From: a virus
Reading direction: 5' to 3' (one strand)
Length of the DNA stretch: 64,000 nt
IMG/VR virus record: IMGVR_UViG_3300025728_000145
Location: 1-64,000 of that record
Shown here: positions 59,753-64,000 of the stretch, piece after piece
Position numbering within the stretch: the first letter of the stretch is position 1
How the letters are laid out: each line of letters starts with the position of its first letter
Program-made: the position numbers and the translations under genes
Notes under the pieces: model-generated
The model's database searches: none
What the model saw: the letters and a program-made list of their open reading frames with translations, nothing else
What the model was told of the DNA's origin: nothing

Positions 59753-60190
59753 ATGGAAATTATTACAGTAGGAACGATCCTGTTCACACTGCTTCTTCCA
59801 TTCATCAACGCATGGATCAACAAGGTCACGTGGTCTCCGAAAACAAAGTCACTTGTGGCTCTCGGAACCTCCATTGTGATTGCTGTGGTCTATGTCCTTC
59901 TCACTGGCGGTATCGCGAACCTTGATCAACTGTGGCTGGCCATCCCCGCCATTTATGGTGCATCCCAAGCGGTCTTCCAATTCCTTGTGAAGAACATTGC
60001 CACGAAGTTTGAGGCCATCACCACGAAGGACGCAGCAGTTATCGCACCGGCAGACACAGCAGGTACGGTAACAGTCACTACGGATGAGACGATCAAGGCC
60101 GAGACGGACACCACCCCTGTTCCGACTCCGGTCCAAATCACCACCCCCGAGACAGTCGAGATCACCAAAGACCCCGACGTAAAGGGCTAA
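59753..60190 (+). CDS. Holin-like membrane protein
   Basis: 145 residues with three hydrophobic spans (about 5-23, 33-53, 61-80) and IPAIYGASQAVFQFLVKNIA, like holins known from actinophages, followed by a soluble Thr/Pro/Val-rich tail. No endolysin is adjacent, so the lysis role is likely but unproven. Confidence 0.62.
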   Translation: MEIITVGTILFTLLLPFINAWINKVTWSPKTKSLVALGTSIVIAVVYVLLTGGIANLDQLWLAIPAIYGASQAVFQFLVKNIATKFEAITTKDAAVIAPADTAGTVTVTTDETIKAETDTTPVPTPVQITTPETVEITKDPDVKG

Positions 60191-60204
60191 CACCTACCAA
60201 CCAG

Positions 60205-60258
60205 AAGGCACCCCCACAAAGGGTGCCTTTTGCGTTTCCACTCGAAAAGTGTTAGAAT
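60205..60258 (+). promoter_or_regulatory. Terminator with promoter at its tail
   Basis: AAGGCACCC/GGGTGCCTT (60205-60229), then TTGCGT (60230-60235) sharing the T-run, 17 bases, TAGAAT (60253-60258); ATG 60265 is 6 nt on. Confidence 0.8.
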
Positions 60259-60264
60259 ATTTTC

Positions 60265-60594
60265 ATGTTCACTTACACACTTCAAACCCCTGACCACGGA
60301 TATGATTTTATCCCTGACCCTCTTGACGCCAACGTCGTCCGTGTCAAGTCCGAGTTCAAGGACTCCATCGAAGAGTTCATCAACACGCTTGAGCTTGCCG
60401 GTTTCTCACAGTCCGAGAGGGACAAGGATGGCTGGACCGATCCCAGCGATCTCACACGTCTCCAGAATCTTACCATCGAAGAGGCCGACAACGACTACGA
60501 CCACTACTACTTCATCGACATCCAGAAGGCAGACCTCGCGCTCTTCCTCCAGTTCGAAGTCCTCAACTACATGGGAGCATCCTTTGGTAACTAA
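60265..60594 (+). CDS. Hypothetical protein (109 aa), leaderless
   Basis: FTYTLQTPDHGYDFIPDPLD, helix FKDSIEEFINTLELAGFSQS, DHYYFIDIQKADLALFLQFE. Alpha/beta; unknown. Confidence 0.6.
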   Translation: MFTYTLQTPDHGYDFIPDPLDANVVRVKSEFKDSIEEFINTLELAGFSQSERDKDGWTDPSDLTRLQNLTIEEADNDYDHYYFIDIQKADLALFLQFEVLNYMGASFGN

Positions 60595-60790
60595 GAACAC
60601 TACAGTACAGGGAGTCAACGTCTCGGAGAAGTCCGAACTTACCCTCTACTCCCTGATTGCTATCTGCGTTGCCCTGATTCTTGGTGTCGTTGGCCTCCTT
60701 CCCGGATTGGCGGCTGTAGGCTCTCTCGGTATCATCTTCGCCCTCGCAGCAGTCCTGCTGGGTGTCCTCTCCCTGAGGGAGATTCTGTAG
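60584..60790 (+). CDS. Two-TM membrane protein (68 aa)
   Basis: TTG 60584 overlapping the upstream stop, after GGGAG. Spans LTLYSLIAICVALILGVVGL and LGIIFALAAVLLGVL. Typical of tiny DUF4190-like phage membrane proteins. Confidence 0.6.
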   Translation: MVTKNTTVQGVNVSEKSELTLYSLIAICVALILGVVGLLPGLAAVGSLGIIFALAAVLLGVLSLREIL

Positions 60791-61104
60791 TGCCAAAGAA
60801 CTACATTGACCTCCGCATTGTCCTCTCCTACGGAGAGCCTGAAGTAACCTACGCCGACGAGACGGAAGTAGAAAGCTACCGGTTTCTTGAAGGAGCTAAG
60901 ATCAAGGTCTCCCGCACCAAGGGTCTCACCCCTCTTGAAGTAGAGTGTGTGGCAGAAGTCTTTGGACAGTCAGACAAGTACCAGATCATGCTTGTCAATG
61001 ACTCGATCCAAGCCATTTCTGATGAAGCCGAACGTCAGGCCAACAAGGAAGCCGAGGACATCCGTCTCGGATATCGCTACCCAATCCAGCACCCTAGGGA
61101 TTGA
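60790..61104 (+). CDS. Hypothetical protein (104 aa)
   Basis: GTG in the TAGTG overlap. DLRIVLSYGEPEVTYADETE, GAKIKVSRTKGLTPLEVECV, acidic helix (SDEAERQANKEAEDI). Unknown. Confidence 0.57.
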   Translation: MPKNYIDLRIVLSYGEPEVTYADETEVESYRFLEGAKIKVSRTKGLTPLEVECVAEVFGQSDKYQIMLVNDSIQAISDEAERQANKEAEDIRLGYRYPIQHPRD

Positions 61105-61129
61105 CATTCTCGCGTTCCTCCTGTAGTCT
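61101..61129 (+). promoter_or_regulatory. Promoter
   Basis: TTGACA overlapping the upstream stop, 17 bases, TAGTCT, then AATATCACCAAACACC and AGGAGGAATC. Confidence 0.75.
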
Positions 61130-61161
61130 AATATCACCAAACACCGACTATAGGAGGAATC

Positions 61162-61414
61162 ATGGCTACAAACTGGTGAAACTTTCACCGAGCTTATTGA
61201 AGAAGGTCTCCGTGAAGAGGTCAAGCACTGGGCAAAACAGATGGACCTTGGAGAGAAGATTGCCACCCGTAAGGCGGATGACTGGGATGAGTCCGGAGGA
61301 ACAACCTACCACTACTACCACAATGGCCGTGTGAAGGTGAACCAGTACACCACCCGCCAGCGTATGGGCAACAGTCCTATGCCCGAATTCCTCTCAAAGA
61401 AAAAGAAGAAATGA
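61162..61414 (+). pseudogene. Frameshifted small gene
   Basis: ATG 61162 has a perfect AGGAGGAATC ribosome site but meets TGA after five codons. Skipping one A in the AAA at 61170-61172 gives a good 83-residue frame to 61414: ETFTELIEEGLREEVKHW, YHYYHNGRVKVNQYTTRQ and a Lys tail. It is a one-base insertion, a sequencing error, or a +1 frameshift just before UGA. Confidence 0.6.
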
Positions 61415-61728
61415 CACAAAAAGAAGAAGCAGTATCAGCAGCCCGAAGATACGCCAACAAGTCTGGAAAGTACGCCATGTACATGGCCCCCTATGGTCCG
61501 TTGGATGGCGACATTATTAGCATGGTGGCCTACACTTCCACGCCTCAAATTTCGCTGGACCGTAGCATCCTTGTCTGCGCACGGACATGCAAGAAGGGTT
61601 ACCTGTCCTCCAAGGGACGGATCAATGAAGCCAAGTATTACCGGGATTCCCGCATCGTCAATCGACAACGGGTACCCGGAACTCACCACATTGAACTTGT
61701 AACCGTCAAACTCATAAAGAGCCGATAA
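61411..61728 (+). CDS. Hypothetical protein (105 aa)
   Basis: ATGA overlap with the frameshifted gene, so that region is normally translated. AISAARRYANKSGKY-like start, ISLDRSILVCARTCKKGYLS, HHIELVTVKLIKSR. Unknown. Confidence 0.57.
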   Translation: MTQKEEAVSAARRYANKSGKYAMYMAPYGPLDGDIISMVAYTSTPQISLDRSILVCARTCKKGYLSSKGRINEAKYYRDSRIVNRQRVPGTHHIELVTVKLIKSR

Positions 61729-62042
61729 TGCCAAGATCAAAACCACCACGTAAGGGAATTGCATCCTCTGATGACGCTAAACTGTGTGGTCCTTTGGCAA
61801 ACGTCAATAGGGTGAAGGTCATCCAGACCGTATACACGGATAAGATCAAGTTCGTCGCTTTTCCTGTTGAGTGGGCGGCTATTTCTGAGGTAGTATCAGT
61901 ATCCCTTAGGTCTCAAGGCATAAAGAAGGGTACCAGCGACATATGGTGGAAGGAATACAACAAGTGGAAAGCCACCCTTGATTCCTACAAGCCTATAGGT
62001 GTTGATACCTTTGAGGCCATCGTCTACGTAAGAAGGAAGTAA
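61728..62042 (+). CDS. AIVYV-type protein (104 aa)
   Basis: TAATG overlap. KVIQTVYTDKIKFVAFPVEW, WWKEYNKWKATLDSYKPIG-DTFEAIVYVRRK. The end matches the next protein (WDARLLEHKLVGPDTYRAII-RVKKK), so they are tandem copies. Confidence 0.6.
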   Translation: MPRSKPPRKGIASSDDAKLCGPLANVNRVKVIQTVYTDKIKFVAFPVEWAAISEVVSVSLRSQGIKKGTSDIWWKEYNKWKATLDSYKPIGVDTFEAIVYVRRK

Positions 62043-62046
62043 TCAA

Positions 62047-62370
62047 GTGTACAAACAACACCACAAAGACCTGAGTGTTACTATTGAGCATAAAGTCGAG
62101 TTTCTGGAGCCACTGTCGGATAACTTCCGAATCCAGTATACCTATGAACTGTTCGGTGAGGGTAAGACGCTAACCAGCGATACTCTTCTCTCCCTAGCCG
62201 TTGATGACTCTGTGGCATATATTCTGAACCGAAAAAGAGGTGTTACGCGTCCTGAGGCACGAAGAGCCTTTGACAATGGACCTAAAGTCTGGGATGCTAG
62301 ACTTCTTGAACATAAGCTAGTTGGCCCGGACACTTATCGGGCAATCATTCGTGTCAAGAAGAAAGGATAA
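62047..62370 (+). CDS. AIVYV-type protein (107 aa)
   Basis: GTG start. KVEFLEPLSDNFRIQYTYEL, LNRKRGVTRPEARRAF, then the shared W...L..K..G.DT..AI..V ending. Possibly another strand-helix-strand group. Confidence 0.6.
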   Translation: MYKQHHKDLSVTIEHKVEFLEPLSDNFRIQYTYELFGEGKTLTSDTLLSLAVDDSVAYILNRKRGVTRPEARRAFDNGPKVWDARLLEHKLVGPDTYRAIIRVKKKG

Positions 62371-62376
62371 ACTAAA

Positions 62377-62895
62377 ATCACATTCAAAATCATTGAGGGC
62401 GATCTCTTCGATCCCTCACACAACTTCAGCGCTCTCGCACAGGGAGTCAACTGCCAAGGCGTTATGGGTGCCGGTATTGCACCTCACTTCAAATCCCGAT
62501 GGCCTAAGATGTTCGAAGAGTACAGCGATATCTGTCTCCGTTACGGAGCCGCCATGGCTGGCCTCATGTCAAAGCACTGGACTCCCAATAGGTCACTTGT
62601 AACCTCGTGGGATTATGAGACGGAAACGGTGTTCGACCCTCTGTGGTATGGTGGAGTAATTTACAATCTCTATACCCAGAACATGCCCGGACCAGACGCC
62701 ACATACCGCCAGCTTCAGTCCTGCATGATTCAGATGGTCCTTGACGCTGATGACGAAGGGCTTGATTCCATTGGTGTCCCGCTTATCGGTGGAGGTCTCG
62801 GTGGCCTTGAGCCTCACAACGTCCGGACCATAATGGCATCCGTTTCCCGCACTTCTGAGGTTGAAGTCGTCCTTGTGGAGCGTCCCAATGAGTAA
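62377..62895 (+). CDS. Macro-domain protein, apparent ATC start
   Basis: ITFKIIEGDLFD-ALAQGVNCQGVMGAGIA is the start of a macro domain (GD.... VN.....G.G), then FKSRWPKMFEEYSD, VIYNLYTQNMPGPDATY and IGVPLIGGGLGGLEP. The first ATG (62464) falls after the ligand-binding loop begins, so translation must start earlier; AAAGGA precedes an ATC at 62377. Macro domains bind or hydrolyse ADP-ribose derivatives; a phage could use it against ADP-ribosylation or NAD-based defence. Confidence 0.75.
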   Translation: MTFKIIEGDLFDPSHNFSALAQGVNCQGVMGAGIAPHFKSRWPKMFEEYSDICLRYGAAMAGLMSKHWTPNRSLVTSWDYETETVFDPLWYGGVIYNLYTQNMPGPDATYRQLQSCMIQMVLDADDEGLDSIGVPLIGGGLGGLEPHNVRTIMASVSRTSEVEVVLVERPNE

Positions 62896-63058
62896 CGGAT
62901 TCAAGATTACCAACACAGCCGGTGAAACCTACCATGTTGACGCATATACAGTTAAATTTGACAACCCAAACTATGTCAGATTTTATGACTACAATGGACG
63001 TTTCCTACAGGCGTTCCTTGCTCAAAGTGTCCTGATTGTGGAGAACCTTAAAGATTGA
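62888..63058 (+). CDS. Small beta protein (56 aa)
   Basis: ATG 62888 overlapping the macro gene. FKITNTAGETYHVDAYTVKF, NYVRFYDYNGRFLQAFLAQS, VLIVENL: beta-rich. Unknown. Confidence 0.56.
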   Translation: MSNGFKITNTAGETYHVDAYTVKFDNPNYVRFYDYNGRFLQAFLAQSVLIVENLKD

Positions 63059-63114
63059 CATCTTCACGGAAGGGCTATACACTTCTAATAACAAACCGTA
63101 CAGCCCTTCCGTGA
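63055..63114 (+). promoter_or_regulatory. Promoter within a 14-bp inverted repeat
   Basis: TTGACA (63055-63060), 17 bases, TACACT (63078-63083). TTCACGGAAGGGCT (63064-63077) and AGCCCTTCCGTGAA (63101-63114) are a perfect inverted repeat whose loop holds the -10 box and start site. Confidence 0.78.
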
Positions 63115-63124
63115 AAGGATACCA

Positions 63125-64000
63125 ATGGAACTTCTTATCATCCTCGCCATTCTCGCCCCAATCATCTTGGGAACCTCTGTAAAAGTATGGAGCAACTTCA
63201 CGGATGGTAAGTACCAGATCGATAAGACCAAGAATCCTACGCTTTATCGCCTTCAGCGCCTCAACCAGTACATGTCCAATGAACAGCACAAGCTGTGGAC
63301 TCAGGAACAGGAACGGAAGCAGCGTCTCCAACTATCTCAGTTGGAGACAGTCACCAATATCCAGATTGCAAAGTCTCTTCATGGGAAGCACATAGAGCAT
63401 GAGAACTCCATCGATGACTGGGACCGTGACTTCGCAGCCATAGATGCCGAGAAACGTAAGGCAGAGGAACTGGCAAAACAACAGGAGAAGCAGCGTATTG
63501 AGGCTGAGCGCCGAGAGAAGGAGCGCCAAGCCACCGAAGAACGGAACAGGATCGCCTACGAGAAGGCAAAGGCCGAACAGGTAGCACGTCAGTTGGAACT
63601 TGCCCAATGGACTGCTACTGAGGTTGCCCGTCAGAGGGCAAAGAAAAATTACACTCAGGATGGGGACGACGAGTACATTCTGTGTGAACCTAGCCCTCGC
63701 CGTCGTGCCATCGATGAGTCCTCCTACGGAACCCGTAAGATCAACGTTCACCTTGTGAATGTTCGAGACTTCCCCTCCAAGGGGGCAAAGCAGACCGGTC
63801 GCCTTGAGATCGGTGATATCGTTCAGGTCACTCACTGGGCCACCGGAGACACCCTGTATGGGAACAACATCTGGTTCAAGGTAGAAGACCAGCACAGGGA
63901 ATACCTTGGCTGGATTTGGTCCGGTGCCGTGGATAAGCAGTCCACGTCAGGCATCAAGCAGGATCACCCAACCAAGAAGTCCCTCAAGAAAGCGGCAGCA
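63125..64000 (+). CDS. TM, coiled-coil and SH3b-type protein (cut by window edge)
   Basis: Open to the right edge, 292 residues visible. N-terminal TM (LLIILAILAPIILG), long charged coiled coil (residues 80-170, KQQEKQRIEAERREKERQA), then VHLVNVRDFPSKGAKQTGRL, EIGDIVQVTHWATGD, LGWIWSGAVD, an SH3b-like domain with the 'NVR..PS' signature. Such domains bind peptidoglycan. It may sit in the membrane with the SH3b outside, or be a wall-linked protein; any catalytic part would lie beyond the window. Confidence 0.7.
   Translation, partial: MELLIILAILAPIILGTSVKVWSNFTDGKYQIDKTKNPTLYRLQRLNQYMSNEQHKLWTQEQERKQRLQLSQLETVTNIQIAKSLHGKHIEHENSIDDWDRDFAAIDAEKRKAEELAKQQEKQRIEAERREKERQATEERNRIAYEKAKAEQVARQLELAQWTATEVARQRAKKNYTQDGDDEYILCEPSPRRRAIDESSYGTRKINVHLVNVRDFPSKGAKQTGRLEIGDIVQVTHWATGDTLYGNNIWFKVEDQHREYLGWIWSGAVDKQSTSGIKQDHPTKKSLKKAAA

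Noticed and set aside
1-64000. Integrase, transposase or insertion sequence
   Set aside because: No recombinase motif or terminal inverted repeat of the right kind seen.

Overview
The window is a stretch of a large double-stranded DNA tailed-phage genome, most likely infecting a Gram-positive, probably actinobacterial, host. Support: a large terminase, a candidate small terminase, a D5-type primase/helicase end, a holin-like protein, membrane-anchored collagen-like and SH3b proteins, lipoproteins with clear lipoboxes, strong AGGAGG ribosome sites mixed with leaderless ATG starts, GTG/TTG starts, and several small families that I recall from actinophages. I see no tRNA, rRNA, CRISPR array, insertion sequence or integrase. 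No capsid or tail gene is present, so the structural genes lie elsewhere.

Layout. 0-3.5 kb: primase/helicase end, small genes, a structured RNA (about 1.86-1.99 kb), an HslV/proteasome-like hydrolase and two lipoproteins. 3.5-5.2 kb: the large terminase with one small gene, reversed. 5.2-35.3 kb: about 100 tightly overlapping small genes on the plus strand. 35.3-35.9 kb: the largest non-coding stretch, starting with two perfect DnaA boxes. 35.9-39.5 kb: coiled-coil and membrane proteins. 39.6-41.2 kb: candidate small terminase group. 41.2-44.2 kb: structured non-coding DNA, a reversed DGQHR-domain gene and two probable small RNAs, in a zone dense in the 7-mer ATGCGGT. 44.2-53.5 kb: mostly single-gene or short transcription units, ending in a SprT-like protease. 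53.6-55.4 kb: five reversed units including a secreted metalloprotease. 55.7-64 kb: plus-strand genes including a lysis-like membrane cluster (58.4-60.2 kb) and a macro-domain gene.

How it works together. Most genes fall into a few repeatedly duplicated small families: two-helix hairpin proteins, a strand-helix-strand family ending in a YRI/YRV-like strand, KOW-like small beta proteins, and membrane-anchored zinc ribbons. Some genes fuse two of these. Transcription appears to run from promoters of the type TTGACA-17-TAGACT. About 20 of them are nested inside terminator hairpins, with the -35 box in the loop and the -10 box after or inside the 3' arm, so one short sequence would end one unit and start the next. 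These nested modules, the family expansion and the small-RNA/ATGCGGT zone are the most unusual things here.

All functional calls come from reading motifs by eye; no database search was possible. Family names used in the entries are local labels.
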